A stretch of DNA of 64,000 bases, taken from NCBI RefSeq assembly GCF_019733355.1, contig NZ_JAIHLQ010000005.1:202287-266286 (forward strand). Direction: 5' to 3'. Below the pieces are notes generated by a model. That model was not told where the DNA came from and ran no database searches. It worked only from the letters and a program-made list of their open reading frames with translations. Below, in pieces: positions 47,741 to 58,597 of this stretch; position 1 is the stretch's first letter, and every line of letters starts with the position of its first letter. The stretch is from Pseudomonas baetica. Its GTDB lineage: Bacteria; Pseudomonadota; Gammaproteobacteria; Pseudomonadales; Pseudomonadaceae. A program made the translations under genes and the position numbers.

Positions 47741-49195
47741 TTAGACTTCGTTAAGCTGTACGTTGAGCAGCTTTGCGATTGCTTCTCCATACGCCGGATC
47801 GGCGTTGTAGAAATGCTGCAACTGGCGATCCACAACATCAGGCGTCACACCGGCCATCGCTCCTGCAATGTTGCTGACCAGCAGCGCTTTCTGTTCGTCA
47901 TTCATCAAGCGGAACAGTGCCCCCGCCTGACTGTAGCAATCACTGTCCTCACGATGATCGTAGCGGTCAGCCGCACCGCTCAAGGCCAGCGCGGGCTCAG
48001 CGTAATGTGGCGCTTGTTTCGGCGACTCTACGTAGCTGTTCGGCTCGTAGTTTGGCGCTGCGCCACCGTTGCTGCCGAAAGCCATCGAACCGTCGCGCTG
48101 GTAAGTGTTCACCGGATTGCGTGGGGCATTCACCGGCAACTGCTGATGATTGGTACCGATACGGTAGCGGTGAGCATCGGCGTAAGCGAATACACGACCT
48201 TGCAGCATGCGGTCCGGCGACAATCCGACACCAGGCACCATGTTGCTTGGGCCAAATGCAGCTTGCTCCACTTCGGCGAAGTAGTTCAGCGGGTTGCGAT
48301 TCAACTCCAGCTCGCCAACTTCGATCAGCGGGAACTCTTTCTGCGACCAGGTCTTGGTCACGTCAAACGGGTTCTCGTAATGCGCTGCCGCTTGGGCTTC
48401 GGTCATGATCTGGATGCATACACGCCATTTCGGGAAGTCACCGCGCTCGATTGCCTCGAACAGATCACGCTGGGCGTAGTCTGGATCGGTGCCTGCCAAA
48501 CGGGCAGCCTCTGCTGGCGCGAGGTTCTTGATCCCTTGTTTAGTCTTGTAATGCCACTTCACCCAGTGACGCTCGCCTTTGTCGCTGATGAGGCTGTAAG
48601 TGTGACTACCGAAGCCGTGCATGTGACGGTAGCCATCAGGAATGCCGCGATCAGAAAAGAGAATGGTGACCTGGTGCAGCGCCTCAGGCGAATGCGACCA
48701 GAAATCCCACATCATCTGCGCACTTTTCAAGTTGCTTTGCGGCAAACGCTTTTGCGTGTGGATGAAGTCAGGAAACTTCAGCGGATCACGGATGAAGAAC
48801 ACCGGCGTGTTGTTACCAACAATGTCCCAGTTGCCTTCCTCGGTGTAGAACTTCAGAGCAAAACCTCGCGGATCTCGCTCGGTGTCAGCCGAACCGCGCT
48901 CACCGCCCACGGTAGAGAAGCGCAAGAAGGTCGGGGTTTGCTTGCCGACAGATTCGAACAATTTGGCACTGGTGAACTCAGTGATGTCGCGAGTGACAGT
49001 GAACGTGCCGTAAGCACCCGAGCCTTTCGCGTGAACGCGGCGCTCAGGAATGTTTTCACGATTGAAGTGGGCAAGCTTCTCGATCAGATGAAAATCGTCG
49101 AGCAGCAGCGGGCCTCGTGGGCCGGCGGAGCGAGAATTCTGGTTATCAGGAACAGGCGCGCCACTGGCGGTCGTAAGCGTTTTGGTCTGGCTCAT
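47741..49195 (-). CDS. katA: Monofunctional haem catalase
   Basis: Catalase of 484 residues (small-subunit, clade 3 type). Distal His55 in [12 protein letters not shown], Asn128 in [10 protein letters not shown] and proximal Tyr near 338 in [12 protein letters not shown] are all present. No signal peptide, so cytoplasmic. The 239-base upstream gap has TATAAT (49315-49320, minus strand) with a weak TGTCGT 17 bases further up; no clear OxyR site could be assigned. Confidence 0.96.
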   Translation of the reverse strand: MSQTKTLTTASGAPVPDNQNSRSAGPRGPLLLDDFHLIEKLAHFNRENIPERRVHAKGSGAYGTFTVTRDITEFTSAKLFESVGKQTPTFLRFSTVGGERGSADTERDPRGFALKFYTEEGNWDIVGNNTPVFFIRDPLKFPDFIHTQKRLPQSNLKSAQMMWDFWSHSPEALHQVTILFSDRGIPDGYRHMHGFGSHTYSLISDKGERHWVKWHYKTKQGIKNLAPAEAARLAGTDPDYAQRDLFEAIERGDFPKWRVCIQIMTEAQAAAHYENPFDVTKTWSQKEFPLIEVGELELNRNPLNYFAEVEQAAFGPSNMVPGVGLSPDRMLQGRVFAYADAHRYRIGTNHQQLPVNAPRNPVNTYQRDGSMAFGSNGGAAPNYEPNSYVESPKQAPHYAEPALALSGAADRYDHREDSDCYSQAGALFRLMNDEQKALLVSNIAGAMAGVTPDVVDRQLQHFYNADPAYGEAIAKLLNVQLNEV

Positions 49196-49393
49196 ACGGT
49201 CTTCTTCCTCTGTCAGTCTTGGAGCTGCCGGCTAATCGGCTTGGACGGGAGTATCAATCAACAATGTGACACCTACAAATTCATTAACCTGCACACATCG
49301 ATAGAAAATTACTAATTATATTTCCCAACACATAGTGACGACAGAACAGAGAGAGATGCTTGTACGTAAAGCGCTTTTCTTTCAGGCACAAAA

Positions 49394-49414
49394 AACCGGG
49401 CACTAGGCCCGGTT
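49394..49414 (-). terminator. Terminator after rplQ
   Basis: Stem AACCGGGC (49394-49401) with GCCCGGTT (49407-49414) and 5-base loop, followed on the minus strand by TTTTTT. Ends the alpha operon. Confidence 0.9.
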
Positions 49415-49434
49415 CTTTGTTTCAGACTGACGTC

Positions 49435-49821
49435 TTACTCGGCGGATACAGCTTCGCCAGCAGTAGCACGATCAACCAACTCGACGTACGCCATAGGCGC
49501 GTTGTCGCCAGCACGGAAACCGCACTTGAGGATGCGCAGGTAGCCACCCTCACGGGTAGCGTAACGCTTGCCCAGGTCGTTGAAGAGCTTACCAACGATA
49601 GCTTTCGAACGAGTACGGTCGAAAGCCAGACGGCGGTTAGCCAGGCTGTCTGTCTTGGCCAGAGTGATCAGCGGCTCAGCAACGCGACGCAGTTCTTTGG
49701 CTTTTGGCAGAGTAGTTTTGATCAGCTCGTGCTCGAACAGCGACACCGCCATGTTTTGAAACATGGCCTTGCGGTGCGAGCTGGTGCGGCTCAGGTGACG
49801 ACCACTTTTACGATGACGCAT
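49435..49821 (-). CDS. rplQ: Ribosomal protein L17
   Basis: Protein of 128 residues of the large subunit, at the exit-tunnel side. N-terminus [20 protein letters not shown] and the conserved [15 protein letters not shown] segment [19 protein letters not shown]. Last gene of the alpha operon, 42 bases after rpoA, with its own terminator. Confidence 0.98.
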
Positions 49822-49863
49822 GGTTCATTCCTTACCAAACACAACGTTCGGTGATTACGACGA

Positions 49864-50865
49864 TCAGGCAGTCGCCTTGTCGTCCTTCTTAAGACTTGCA
49901 GGCGGCCAGTTGTCGAGGCGCATGCCGAGGGACAGACCGCGGGAGGCCAGAACGTCCTTGATTTCAGTCAAGGATTTCTTGCCCAGGTTCGGAGTCTTCA
50001 ACAGCTCTACTTCGGTACGCTGAATCAGGTCGCCGATGTAGTAGATGTTTTCCGCCTTAAGGCAGTTAGCCGAACGTACAGTCAGTTCCAGATCGTCAAC
50101 CGGGCGAAGCAGGATCGGATCGATCTCGTCTTCCTGCTCGACAACCACTGGCTCACTGTCACCTTTGAGGTCGACGAACGCAGCCAACTGCTGTTGCAGA
50201 ATGGTTGCAGCGCGGCGGATAGCCTCTTCAGGATCCAGGGTACCGTTGGTTTCCAGATCAATAACCAGCTTGTCCAGGTTAGTACGCTGTTCGACACGGG
50301 CGTTTTCCACCACGTATGCGATACGGCGAACCGGGCTGAACGAAGAGTCAAGCTGCAAGCGACCGATGCTGCGGCTTTCGTCTTCATCGCTCTGACGCGA
50401 GTCGGCTGGTTCATAACCACGACCACGAGCTACGGTGAGCTTCATGTTCAGGGCGCCGTTAGACGCCAGGTTAGCGATTACGTGATCGGGGTTAACGATC
50501 TCGACATCATGATCCAGCTGAATATCGGCAGCGGTAACCACCCCCGAACCCTTCTTCGACAAGGTCAGCGTAACTTCGTCACGACCGTGCAGCTTGATGG
50601 CCAGACCTTTAAGGTTCAACAGGATTTCAATTACGTCTTCCTGTACACCTTCGATGGCGCTGTACTCGTGGAGCACACCGTCAATCTCGGCCTCGACTAC
50701 TGCGCAGCCGGGCATTGAGGACAACAGGATGCGTCGCAGCGCGTTGCCCAGGGTGTGGCCAAAACCACGCTCGAGAGGCTCGAGGGTGATCTTGGCGCGG
50801 GTTGGACTGACAACCTGCACATCAATATGGCGGGGTGTCAGGAACTCATTTACCGAAATCTGCAT
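49864..50865 (-). CDS. rpoA: RNA polymerase alpha subunit
   Basis: Protein of 333 residues. The N-terminal assembly domain has the dimer motif [20 protein letters not shown] at 32-51; the C-terminal domain (about 250-320) that contacts UP elements and activators has [15 protein letters not shown] and [15 protein letters not shown]. Encoded between rpsD and rplQ as in nearly all bacteria. Confidence 0.99.
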   Translation of the reverse strand: MQISVNEFLTPRHIDVQVVSPTRAKITLEPLERGFGHTLGNALRRILLSSMPGCAVVEAEIDGVLHEYSAIEGVQEDVIEILLNLKGLAIKLHGRDEVTLTLSKKGSGVVTAADIQLDHDVEIVNPDHVIANLASNGALNMKLTVARGRGYEPADSRQSDEDESRSIGRLQLDSSFSPVRRIAYVVENARVEQRTNLDKLVIDLETNGTLDPEEAIRRAATILQQQLAAFVDLKGDSEPVVVEQEDEIDPILLRPVDDLELTVRSANCLKAENIYYIGDLIQRTEVELLKTPNLGKKSLTEIKDVLASRGLSLGMRLDNWPPASLKKDDKATA

Positions 50866-50887
50866 GGATGCACCTATTTTCTAGCCC

Positions 50888-51508
50888 TTACTTGGAGTAG
50901 AGCTCGACAATCAGGCTTTCGTTGATGTCGGCGGACAGATCACTGCGAGCAGGAACGTTCTTGAAAACGCCCGACTTCTTCTCAGTGTCTACTTCTACCC
51001 ATTCTACGCGGCCACGTTGGGCACACAGATCGAGAGCTTGGACAATGCGAAGTTGGTTTTTTGCTTTCTCGCGAACTGCAACCACGTCACCAGCACGAAC
51101 CTGATACGACGGAACGTTTACGGTCTGACCGTTAACGCTGATCGACTTGTGCGATACCAGCTGACGGGATTCGGCACGAGTCGAACCAAAGCCCATACGG
51201 TATACAACGTTGTCCAGACGGCATTCGAGCAGTTGCAGCAGGTTTTCACCGGTTGCACCTTTTTTGCCAGCAGCTTCTTTGTAGTAGCCGCTGAACTGAC
51301 GCTCGAGAACGCCGTAAATACGACGGACCTTCTGCTTTTCACGCAGTTGGGTGCCGTAGTCGGACTGGCGACCGCGGCGTTGGCCGTGGATACCAGGTGC
51401 TGCTTCAATGTTGCACTTCGATTCGATCGCGCGCACGCCGCTCTTCAGGAAGAGATCGGTGCCTTCGCGACGAGCGAGTTTGCATTTTGGACCAATGTAA
51501 CGAGCCAT
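50888..51508 (-). CDS. rpsD: Ribosomal protein S4
   Basis: Primary 16S rRNA-binding protein of 206 residues. [20 protein letters not shown] at the start and an S4 RNA-binding domain near 95-155 with [20 protein letters not shown]. In E. coli S4 represses its own operon; no leader structure can be assigned here because the gene is internal. 22 bases to rpoA. Confidence 0.98.
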   Translation of the reverse strand: MARYIGPKCKLARREGTDLFLKSGVRAIESKCNIEAAPGIHGQRRGRQSDYGTQLREKQKVRRIYGVLERQFSGYYKEAAGKKGATGENLLQLLECRLDNVVYRMGFGSTRAESRQLVSHKSISVNGQTVNVPSYQVRAGDVVAVREKAKNQLRIVQALDLCAQRGRVEWVEVDTEKKSGVFKNVPARSDLSADINESLIVELYSK

Positions 51509-51526
51509 TCTTTACAATCTCCTGGA

Positions 51527-51916
51527 TTACACGCGGCGCTTCTTCGGCGGACGGCACCCGTTGTGCGGGATTGGCGTCACGTCGGTGATGCTGGCGATCT
51601 TGTAGCCACAGCCGTTCAAAGCGCGGACTGCGGATTCACGACCTGGACCTGGACCTTTGACGTTAACGTCAAGATTTTTCAGGCCATATTCCAGCGCAGC
51701 TTGACCAGCACGTTCAGCAGCTACTTGAGCAGCAAACGGGGTGGACTTGCGGGAACCGCGGAAACCCGAACCACCGGAGGTAGCCCAGGAAAGAGCGTTA
51801 CCTTGACGGTCGGTAATGGTCACGATGGTGTTGTTAAAAGATGCATGGATGTGGGCGATGCCATCAACCACTGTCTTTTTAACTTTTTTACGAGGACGAG
51901 CAGCAGGTTTTGCCAT
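51527..51916 (-). CDS. rpsK: Ribosomal protein S11
   Basis: Platform protein of 129 residues near the mRNA exit. Basic N-terminus with [20 protein letters not shown], core [20 protein letters not shown], end [15 protein letters not shown]. Between rpsM and rpsD. Confidence 0.98.
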   Translation of the reverse strand: MAKPAARPRKKVKKTVVDGIAHIHASFNNTIVTITDRQGNALSWATSGGSGFRGSRKSTPFAAQVAAERAGQAALEYGLKNLDVNVKGPGPGRESAVRALNGCGYKIASITDVTPIPHNGCRPPKKRRV

Positions 51917-51946
51917 GATTAAATTCCTGTCGATTCGCTGGGGCGA

Positions 51947-52303
51947 TTACTTGCGGATCGGCTTACGCGGACCTTTACGGGTACGCGCGTTGGTCTTGGT
52001 ACGCTGACCGCGCACTGGAAGACCGCGACGATGACGCAGACCGCGATAGCAACCGAGGTCCATCAAGCGCTTGATTTTCATGTTGATTTCGCGACGCAGG
52101 TCACCTTCAGTGGTGAACTTCGCCACTTCGCCACGCAGCTGTTCAATTTGCTCGTCGCTCAGATCTTTGATCTTTGCTGCTGGGTTTACCCCAGTCTCTG
52201 CACAGATCTTCTGTGCAGTAGTGCGACCGACACCATAGATGTAGGTCAGCGAGATAACAGTATGCTTGTTATCTGGAATGTTAACGCCTGCAATACGGGC
52301 CAT
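51947..52303 (-). CDS. rpsM: Ribosomal protein S13
   Basis: Head protein of 118 residues that bridges to the large subunit. N-terminus [20 protein letters not shown] and C-terminus [20 protein letters not shown] are diagnostic. It is the first gene of the alpha operon, preceded by its own promoter and a hairpin. Confidence 0.98.
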   Translation of the reverse strand: MARIAGVNIPDNKHTVISLTYIYGVGRTTAQKICAETGVNPAAKIKDLSDEQIEQLRGEVAKFTTEGDLRREINMKIKRLMDLGCYRGLRHRRGLPVRGQRTKTNARTRKGPRKPIRK

Positions 52304-52362
52304 TCAGTGGGACTCCAATTGACAGCTACCTCCGCCCCGGAAGCCAAGAAATAGGGCGCGAG

Positions 52363-52391
52363 ATAATATCGCTGTAATAACAAATAATCAA
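52363..52391 (-). promoter_or_regulatory. Alpha-operon promoter upstream of rpsM
   Basis: On the minus strand TTGATT (52386-52391), 17-base spacer and TATTAT (52363-52368), near-consensus sigma-70. The -35 box begins directly after the terminator-like stem that follows rpmJ. Confidence 0.7.
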
Positions 52392-52415
52392 CCCGGTAGC
52401 GCACTAGCTACCGGG
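52392..52415 (-). terminator. Hairpin after rpmJ, probable terminator of the spc operon
   Basis: Stem CCCGGTAGC (52392-52400) with GCTACCGGG (52407-52415), 6-base loop, followed on the minus strand by the moderately T-rich TTGATTATTTGTT. The tract also contains the rpsM -35 box. Confidence 0.7.
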
Positions 52416-52433
52416 CTTGAAGCACAATCACAC

Positions 52434-52550
52434 TCAGCCTTGGCGCTGTTTGTGACGCGGTTCCGCGCTGCAAATTACTCGAACAACACCTTCGCGGCGA
52501 ATAATCTTGCAGTTACGGCACAGCTTTTTCACCGATGCACGAACTTTCAT
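52434..52550 (-). CDS. rpmJ: Ribosomal protein L36
   Basis: Protein of 38 residues with the zinc-ribbon pattern: [20 protein letters not shown] and [14 protein letters not shown], giving Cys11, Cys14 and Cys27 with a following His, so this is the zinc-binding (C+) form. Too short for usual length cut-offs but unambiguous. Between secY and rpsM. Confidence 0.96.
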
Positions 52551-52577
52551 CACCAACTCCTCGAACCTTATGGGTAC

Positions 52578-53906
52578 TCAGCGCAACATGCCGCTGCCGT
52601 AACCCTTCAGGTTGGCTTTCTTCATCAGGGATTCGTACTGGTGCGAAACGAGGTGCGATTGTACTTGAGACATGAAGTCCATCACAACCACGACCACGAT
52701 CAGCAACGAGGTCCCGCCAAGGTAGAACGGAACGTTTGCTGCAACCACCAGAAACTGGGGCAACAAGCATACGGCCGTCATGTAAAGAGCACCGAACATG
52801 GTCAAGCGGGTCAGAACGCCATCAATATAGCGCGCAGACTGCTCACCTGGACGGATGCCCGGAATAAAGGCACCGGACTTCTTCAGGTTTTCCGCTACGT
52901 CTTTCGGATTGAACATCAACGCCGTATAGAAGAAGCAGAAGAAAATAATCCCTGCACTAAACAGCAGAATATTCAACGGCTGACCAGGAGCGATCGACTG
53001 CGAGATGTCCTGCAACCAGCCCATACCTTCAGACTGACCAAACCAGGCACCCAGCGAAGCCGGGAACAGCAAAATGCTGCTCGCGAAAATAGCCGGAATA
53101 ACACCGGCCATGTTCACCTTCAGCGGCAAGTGGCTTGTCTGCGCAGCAAAAACCTTGCGGCCCTGCTGACGCTTGGCGTAATGAACAGCAATACGACGCT
53201 GACCACGCTCAATGAACACCACGAAACCGATAATCGCTACTGCCAGCAAACCGATGGCAACCAAGGCAAAAATGTTGATATCACCTTGACGCGCAGACTC
53301 GAAAGACTGCCCGATCGCTCTCGGAAGACCGGCGACGATACCCGAAAAAATCAACATCGAGATACCGTTACCTACACCACGCTCAGTAATCTGCTCACCC
53401 AGCCACATCATGAACATCGCACCAGCCACAAAAGTGGATACCGCGACGAAATGGAAGCCAAAGTCACCAGTGAACGCAACGCCCTGCCCTGCCAGACCAA
53501 TGGACATGCCAATAGCCTGAACGAGAGCGAGGACGACGGTGCCGTAGCGGGTGTACTGGCTGATCTTGCGACGGCCAGCTTCACCTTCCTTCTTCAACTG
53601 CTCCAACTGCGGACTGACGGCTGTCATCAGTTGCATGATGATCGATGCCGAAATGTACGGCATGATCCCCAACGCAAAGATGCTCATCCGTTCCAGCGCG
53701 CCGCCGGAGAACATGTTGAACAAGCTAAGAATGGTCCCCTCATTCTGTCGAAACAGGTCTGCGAGTCGGTCCGGGTTGATACCTGGAACCGGGATGTGTG
53801 CGCCTATTCGGTAGACGATAATCGCCAGGAACAGAAAACGCAGACGAGCCCAGAGTTCAGACATACCGCCTTTGCCGAGCGCAGAGAGAGCACCTTGCTT
53901 AGCCAT
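52578..53906 (-). CDS. secY: Protein translocase subunit SecY
   Basis: Central channel of the Sec translocon, 442 residues with ten membrane helices. Signatures are [18 protein letters not shown] at about 75-92, [10 protein letters not shown], the plug region near [12 protein letters not shown] and the C-terminal loop with YGTVVLA. Encoded right after rplO (its ATG abuts the rplO stop) as in the standard spc operon. Confidence 0.98.
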   Translation of the reverse strand: MAKQGALSALGKGGMSELWARLRFLFLAIIVYRIGAHIPVPGINPDRLADLFRQNEGTILSLFNMFSGGALERMSIFALGIMPYISASIIMQLMTAVSPQLEQLKKEGEAGRRKISQYTRYGTVVLALVQAIGMSIGLAGQGVAFTGDFGFHFVAVSTFVAGAMFMMWLGEQITERGVGNGISMLIFSGIVAGLPRAIGQSFESARQGDINIFALVAIGLLAVAIIGFVVFIERGQRRIAVHYAKRQQGRKVFAAQTSHLPLKVNMAGVIPAIFASSILLFPASLGAWFGQSEGMGWLQDISQSIAPGQPLNILLFSAGIIFFCFFYTALMFNPKDVAENLKKSGAFIPGIRPGEQSARYIDGVLTRLTMFGALYMTAVCLLPQFLVVAANVPFYLGGTSLLIVVVVVMDFMSQVQSHLVSHQYESLMKKANLKGYGSGMLR

Positions 53907-54344
53907 TTATTCCTCGAACTTGCCGCCAGCTGCTTCGATAGCCGAACGCGCACCTTTGGTGGCGCCGATTCCCTTGCCGATAGTGACAGCGCGAGTCACT
54001 TCACCGGACAGCATGATTTTCACACGCTGCACGTTGACGTTGATCACGTTGGCATCTTTCAGGGACTGCACGGTGACGATGTCGCCTTCCACTTTAGCCA
54101 GCTCGGACAAACGCACTTCTGCGCGATCCATGGCTTTCAGGGAAACGAAACCGAACTTCGGCAGACGACGATGCAGCGGCTGTTGACCGCCTTCAAAGCC
54201 TGGAGCAATGGTGCCACCGGAGCGGGAGGTTTGACCTTTGTGACCACGGCCACCAGTCTTACCCAAACCGCTACCGATACCACGGCCCGGACGATGCTTT
54301 TCGCGACGGGAACCCGGCGCTGGACTCAGATCATTGAGTTTCAT
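53907..54344 (-). CDS. rplO: Ribosomal protein L15
   Basis: Large-subunit protein of 145 residues with the glycine-rich N-terminus [20 protein letters not shown] and [13 protein letters not shown], ending EAAGGKFEE. Between rpmD and secY. Confidence 0.98.
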   Translation of the reverse strand: MKLNDLSPAPGSRREKHRPGRGIGSGLGKTGGRGHKGQTSRSGGTIAPGFEGGQQPLHRRLPKFGFVSLKAMDRAEVRLSELAKVEGDIVTVQSLKDANVINVNVQRVKIMLSGEVTRAVTIGKGIGATKGARSAIEAAGGKFEE

Positions 54345-54347
54345 CGA

Positions 54348-54524
54348 TTAACCCTCGACACGCAGCATGTAGTAAGCCTTGTTGATCATCCCGCGATTCT
54401 CGGGAGTATCCTGAACTTCTACAGTGTGACCGATGCGACGCAGACCCAGACCCTTAACGCACAGTTTGTGGTTAGGGATTCGGCCGGTCATGCTTTTGAT
54501 CAGCGTTACTTTAACGGTAGCCAT
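54348..54524 (-). CDS. rpmD: Ribosomal protein L30
   Basis: Small protein of 58 residues, [20 protein letters not shown] followed by [12 protein letters not shown] and ending [10 protein letters not shown]. Below many gene-finder cut-offs but clear by sequence and by position between rpsE and rplO, with 2-3 base gaps on both sides. Confidence 0.96.
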
Positions 54525-54526
54525 GA

Positions 54527-55027
54527 TCAGAAGATCTCCTTGACAGTCAGACCACGCTTGGCAGCGATGGACTCAGGAGATTGCATGGCTTTCAGACCCT
54601 TGAAAGTGGCGTGAACCACGTTTACAGGGTTAGTCGAGCCGTAGCACTTGGCCAGAACGTTCTGAACACCAGCAACTTCGAGGACAGCACGCATAGCGCC
54701 GCCAGCGATGATACCGGTACCCTCAGAAGCAGGCTGCATGTACACCTTCGAAGCGCCGTGAGCGGACTTCATTGCGTACTGCAGAGTGGTGCCGTTCAGG
54801 TCAACTTGGATCATGTTGCGGCGAGCAGCTTCCATTGCCTTCTGGATCGCAGCAGGCACTTCACGCGACTTGCCACGGCCGAAGCCAACACGCCCTTTAC
54901 CATCACCAACCACGGTCAACGCGGTGAAAGTGAAGATACGGCCGCCTTTAACGGTTTTGGCTACGCGGTTAACTTGAACCAGCTTCTCAATGTAGCCTTC
55001 GTCGCGCTTTTGGTCGTTATTTGACAT
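54527..55027 (-). CDS. rpsE: Ribosomal protein S5
   Basis: Small-subunit protein of 166 residues involved in accuracy. N-terminal double-stranded RNA-binding-like domain with [19 protein letters not shown] and C-terminal fold with [19 protein letters not shown]. Spectinomycin-resistance residues of the loop VKGG are wild-type in appearance. Confidence 0.98.
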
Positions 55028-55030
55028 AAC

Positions 55031-55381
55031 TTAGAACTCCAGCCCAGCTTCACGAGCAGCATCAGCCAGCGCTTTAACGCGGCCATGGTACTTGAAGCCA
55101 GAGCGGTCGAAAGCCACTTGCGAGACGCCAGCGGCCTTAGCACGCGTAGCGACCAGCTGGCCAACCTTTGTGGCCGCGTCGATGTTGCCAGTGGCGCCAT
55201 CACGCAGTTCTTTATCCAAAGTCGAGGCGCTTGCCAGGACTTTGTTGCCGTCGGCCGAGATGACCTGGGCGTAGATGTGCTGCGACGAGCGGAACACGCA
55301 GAGACGCACGACTTCGAGTTCGTGCATTTTCAGGCGTGCTTTGCGAGCGCGACGCAGTCGAGTAACTTTTTTGTCGGTCAT
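55031..55381 (-). CDS. rplR: Ribosomal protein L18
   Basis: 5S rRNA-binding protein of 116 residues, with basic start [20 protein letters not shown] and the end [20 protein letters not shown]. Three bases before rpsE. Confidence 0.98.
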   Translation of the reverse strand: MTDKKVTRLRRARKARLKMHELEVVRLCVFRSSQHIYAQVISADGNKVLASASTLDKELRDGATGNIDAATKVGQLVATRAKAAGVSQVAFDRSGFKYHGRVKALADAAREAGLEF

Positions 55382-55391
55382 TTGCTATGCC

Positions 55392-55925
55392 CTACTTCTT
55401 CTTGGCTTCTTTACGACGGACGACTTCGTCCGCGTAGCGCACACCTTTGCCTTTGTACGGCTCTGGTGGACGGAAGTCGCGGATCTCAGCGGCCACTTGA
55501 CCTACCAGCTGCTTATCGATGCCCTTGATCAGGATATCGGTCTGGCTAGGAGTCTCAGCGGTGATGCCTTCCGGCAGTTCGTAATCCACTGGGTGCGAGA
55601 AGCCAAGGGCAAGGTTCAAAACCGTGCCTTTTGCTTGCGCTTTGTAACCAACACCGACCAGCTGGAGCTTACGCTCGAAGCCTTGGCTTACGCCTTGGAC
55701 CATGTTGTTTACCAACGCACGCGTGGTACCGGCCATTGCGCGAGTTTGTTGATCGCCATTGCGAGCAGCAAAACGCAGCTCACCAGCTTCTTCAACAATT
55801 TCAACAGACGAATGGATGTTCAGTTCAAGAGTACCCTTGGCACCCTTCACCGAAAGCTGTTGGCCTGCGAATTTTACTTCGACACCGGCTGGCAGCTTAA
55901 CGGGGTTCTTAGCGACGCGAGACAT
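55392..55925 (-). CDS. rplF: Ribosomal protein L6
   Basis: Large-subunit protein of 177 residues near the factor-binding site. [19 protein letters not shown] at the start and the RNA-binding signature [14 protein letters not shown] near the end. Between rpsH and rplR. Confidence 0.98.
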   Translation of the reverse strand: MSRVAKNPVKLPAGVEVKFAGQQLSVKGAKGTLELNIHSSVEIVEEAGELRFAARNGDQQTRAMAGTTRALVNNMVQGVSQGFERKLQLVGVGYKAQAKGTVLNLALGFSHPVDYELPEGITAETPSQTDILIKGIDKQLVGQVAAEIRDFRPPEPYKGKGVRYADEVVRRKEAKKK

Positions 55926-55937
55926 GCTTATCCCCCC

Positions 55938-56330
55938 TTAGAACACAGTGCAAAGAACTTCGCCGCCGACACCGGCAGCGCGCGCAGCACGATCCGTCAT
56001 CACACCTTTGTTGGTGGAGACGATAGACACGCCAAGACCGCCACGAACTTTCGGCAGATCTTCAACGGACTTGTACTGACGCAGGCCTGGACGACTAACG
56101 CGCTTCACTTCTTCGATAACCGGACGGCCTTCGAAGTACTTCAGCGAGATGGACAACGACGGCTTAGCGTCGGTGGTGATCTGAAAATCCGCGATGTAAC
56201 CTTCGTCCTTCAGGACTTTTGCTACAGCCACCTTCAGCGTGGAAGACGGCATGCTTACGACAGACTTTTCAGCCATCTGGGCATTACGGATTCGAGTTAG
56301 CATGTCCGCTAACGGGTCCTGCATACTCAT
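55938..56330 (-). CDS. rpsH: Ribosomal protein S8
   Basis: 16S rRNA-binding protein of 130 residues; in E. coli it represses spc-operon translation at the rplE start. [20 protein letters not shown] and the C-terminal signature [21 protein letters not shown] 209-base gap with its own promoter-like sequence and two hairpins separates it from rpsN, unlike the tight E. coli arrangement. Confidence 0.98.
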   Translation of the reverse strand: MSMQDPLADMLTRIRNAQMAEKSVVSMPSSTLKVAVAKVLKDEGYIADFQITTDAKPSLSISLKYFEGRPVIEEVKRVSRPGLRQYKSVEDLPKVRGGLGVSIVSTNKGVMTDRAARAAGVGGEVLCTVF

Positions 56331-56428
56331 GGGCTAGACGCTCCTAATACAGAAAAATTAGCCTTGCGGCTACTACTTGTCGCCGAGAACTTCCGGGCAT
56401 CAAAAACACGGGCTCAGGCGAGCCGGTC

Positions 56429-56457
56429 ATTCTAGACACACCCCAGAAATGAATCAA
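56429..56457 (-). promoter_or_regulatory. Internal spc-operon promoter upstream of rpsH
   Basis: Minus strand TTGATT (56452-56457), 17-base spacer, TAGAAT (56429-56434). The -35 hexamer is part of the downstream arm of the adjacent hairpin, so folding the transcript and binding polymerase use the same bases. Confidence 0.65.
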
Positions 56458-56478
56458 GCCCCAAAAGGGGCTTGATTC
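56451..56478 (-). other. Perfect 12-bp stem-loop in the rpsN-rpsH gap
   Basis: GAATCAAGCCCC (56451-56462) with GGGGCTTGATTC (56467-56478) and a 4-base loop. No T run follows on the minus strand, so it is not a classical terminator; it could be an attenuator, processing site or protein-binding site. Confidence 0.7.
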
Positions 56479-56493
56479 ACATTCAAGGCCACC

Positions 56494-56523
56494 GATGGTC
56501 AGGTTCTTGCGAAACCTACCATC
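56494..56523 (-). other. Second stem-loop just after rpsN
   Basis: GATGGT plus AGGTT pair with AACCT plus ACCATC, with one bulged base and a 7-base loop. It begins 16 bases after the rpsN stop, ahead of the perfect hairpin, so the two may act as a tandem element. Confidence 0.5.
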
Positions 56524-56539
56524 AAGGCTTTGACAGCGA

Positions 56540-56845
56540 TTACCAGCTGGCTTTAACCAGACCTGGAACGTCACCACGCATCGCAGCTTCACGCAGCTTG
56601 TTACGGCCAAGGCCGAACTTGCGGTAAACGCCGTGCGGACGACCAGTCAGGCGGCAACGGTTACGCATGCGCGAGGCGCTTGCATCACGTGGTTGCTTCT
56701 GCAGAGCTACTGTAGCTTCCCAACGCGCTTCTGGACTTGCGTTCAGATCAACGATGATAGCTTTCAGCGCTGCACGCTTGGTGGCGTACTTGGCAACAGT
56801 GAGCTGACGCTTCAGCTCACGGTTTTTCATGCTCTTCTTGGCCAT
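56540..56845 (-). CDS. rpsN: Ribosomal protein S14
   Basis: Small-subunit protein of 101 residues, the long zinc-free form: [20 protein letters not shown] and [20 protein letters not shown]. It lacks the CxxC zinc fingers of the short form. ATG 56845 chosen; the frame extends upstream through rplE without support. Follows rplE by 13 bases. Confidence 0.97.
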
Positions 56846-56858
56846 TTTCCTACTCCAA

Positions 56859-57398
56859 TCAGTTGCGGAACGGGAATTTGAAAGCACGCAGCAGAGCGCG
56901 GCCTTCATCATCGTTCTTGGCAGTGGTGGTCAGGGTAATGTCCAGACCGCGGAGAGCATCGATCTTGTCGTAGTCGATTTCCGGGAAAATGATCTGCTCT
57001 TTCACGCCCATGCTGTAGTTACCACGACCATCAAAGGACTTGGCATTCAGGCCGCGGAAGTCGCGAACCCGAGGCAGGGAGATCGACAGCAGACGATCCA
57101 GGAACTCGTACATACGCTCACGGCGCAGAGTCACCTTGACGCCGATCGGCCATCCTTCACGGACTTTAAAGCCAGCGATGGATTTACGAGCGTAGGTCAC
57201 AACGACTTTTTGGCCGGTGATCTTTTCCAGGTCAGCAACAGCGTGCTCGATGACTTTTTTGTCGCCGATCGCTTCGCCCAGACCCATGTTCAGGGTGATT
57301 TTGGTAACGCGCGGAACTTCCATCACGTTCGAAAGCTTAAGTTCTTCCTTAAGTTTCGGAGCGATTTCCTTCCGGTAAATCTCTTTTAGTCGTGCCAT
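56859..57398 (-). CDS. rplE: Ribosomal protein L5
   Basis: 5S rRNA-binding protein of 179 residues: [35 protein letters not shown] and the end [11 protein letters not shown]. Between rplX and rpsN. Confidence 0.98.
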
Positions 57399-57418
57399 GG
57401 TCTTCTACCTAGCAGTGT

Positions 57419-57733
57419 TCAAGCATCAACCGCTTTTTGGGTCGACTTGAAGACACGAATTTTCTTACCGTCTTCAACTTTGAAACCAACGCGGTCAGCC
57501 TTGTTGGTTTCGCCATTGAAGATGGCTACGTTAGAAGCGTGCAGTGGCGCTTCTTTCTCGACGATACCGCCTTGTACGCCCGACATCGGGTTAGGCTTGG
57601 TATGACGCTTGACCAGGTTCAGACCACCAACAACCAGACGGTTGTCAGCAAGAACCTTCAGCACCTTACCGCGCTTACCTTTGTCTTTGCCGGCGATCAC
57701 GATGATCTCGTCGTCACGACGAATCTTTTGCAT
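57419..57733 (-). CDS. rplX: Ribosomal protein L24
   Basis: Assembly initiator protein of 104 residues with a KOW motif, [20 protein letters not shown], near 6-25. Between rplN and rplE. Confidence 0.98.
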   Translation of the reverse strand: MQKIRRDDEIIVIAGKDKGKRGKVLKVLADNRLVVGGLNLVKRHTKPNPMSGVQGGIVEKEAPLHASNVAIFNGETNKADRVGFKVEDGKKIRVFKSTQKAVDA

Positions 57734-57744
57734 GTCGGATCTCC

Positions 57745-58113
57745 TTACAGCACTTCTGGGGCGAGCGAGACGATCTTCATGAACTTCTCAGTACGAAGTT
57801 CACGGGTCACTGGCCCAAAGATACGGGTGCCGATCGGCTCTTGCTTGTTGTTCAGAAGAACAGCAGCGTTGCCATCAAAGCGGATAATGGAGCCATCAGC
57901 ACGACGTACGCCGTGACGAGTGCGGACTACAACAGCAGTCATCACTTGGCCTTTTTTCACTTTACCGCGAGGAATTGCTTCCTTCACGGTAACTTTGATG
58001 ATGTCACCGATACCAGCGTAACGACGATGGGAGCCACCCAGCACCTTGATGCACATAACACGGCGAGCGCCGCTGTTATCGGCCACATCGAGCATGGATT
58101 GAGTCTGAATCAT
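57745..58113 (-). CDS. rplN: Ribosomal protein L14
   Basis: Protein of 122 residues at the subunit interface; [20 protein letters not shown] and [20 protein letters not shown] are diagnostic. First gene of the spc group after rpsQ. Confidence 0.98.
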   Translation of the reverse strand: MIQTQSMLDVADNSGARRVMCIKVLGGSHRRYAGIGDIIKVTVKEAIPRGKVKKGQVMTAVVVRTRHGVRRADGSIIRFDGNAAVLLNNKQEPIGTRIFGPVTRELRTEKFMKIVSLAPEVL

Positions 58114-58136
58114 ATAATTTCTCCGACCCCTAGTCC

Positions 58137-58403
58137 TTAGACTTCCACAGCGCGTTCGAGAACATCAACCAATGCCCAAGACTTGGTCTTGGCCATCGGA
58201 CGAGTTTCACGAATAGTGACTTTGTCGCCGATGTGGCACTGATTGGTTTCGTCGTGCGCGTGCAGCTTAGTCGAACGCTTAACGTATTTACCGTAGATCG
58301 GGTGCTTAACGCGACGCTCGATCAGAACGGTGATGGTTTTGTCCATCTTGTCGCTGACGACACGGCCAGTCAGCGTACGGACAGTTTTTTCGGCTTCAGC
58401 CAT
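58137..58403 (-). CDS. rpsQ: Ribosomal protein S17
   Basis: 16S rRNA-binding protein of 88 residues, OB-fold with [20 protein letters not shown] and [19 protein letters not shown] at 58403 follows the rpmC stop closely; another ATG is two codons upstream. Last gene of the S10 group. Confidence 0.97.
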   Translation of the reverse strand: MAEAEKTVRTLTGRVVSDKMDKTITVLIERRVKHPIYGKYVKRSTKLHAHDETNQCHIGDKVTIRETRPMAKTKSWALVDVLERAVEV

Positions 58404-58405
58404 GA

Positions 58406-58597
58406 TCACTTACCTGCCTGCTGGTTGAGCACAGTCTTCACGCGAGCGATGTCACGCTTAACTTGCGAGAGCAGATGAGACTGCCCCAACTGGCCAGTTG
58501 CTTTCTGCATACGCAGATTGAACTGGTCGCGCAGCAAGCCGAGCAGTTGCTCGTTCAGCTGCTGTGCGGATTTTTCACGAAGTTCATTCGCTTTCAT
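58406..58597 (-). CDS. rpmC: Ribosomal protein L29
   Basis: Two-helix protein of 63 residues at the tunnel exit: [19 protein letters not shown] and the signature [15 protein letters not shown]. Its start touches the rplP stop. Confidence 0.97.

Noticed and set aside
49196..49360. OxyR site upstream of katA
   Set aside because: Only a partial ATAG/CTAT spacing is visible on the minus strand, not the four-part pattern.
52440..54614. Plus-strand open frame of about 724 codons across rpmJ, secY, rplO and rpmD
   Set aside because: It is the complement of four certain genes; composition (many His, Thr, Asn, Gln) is that of a shadow frame.
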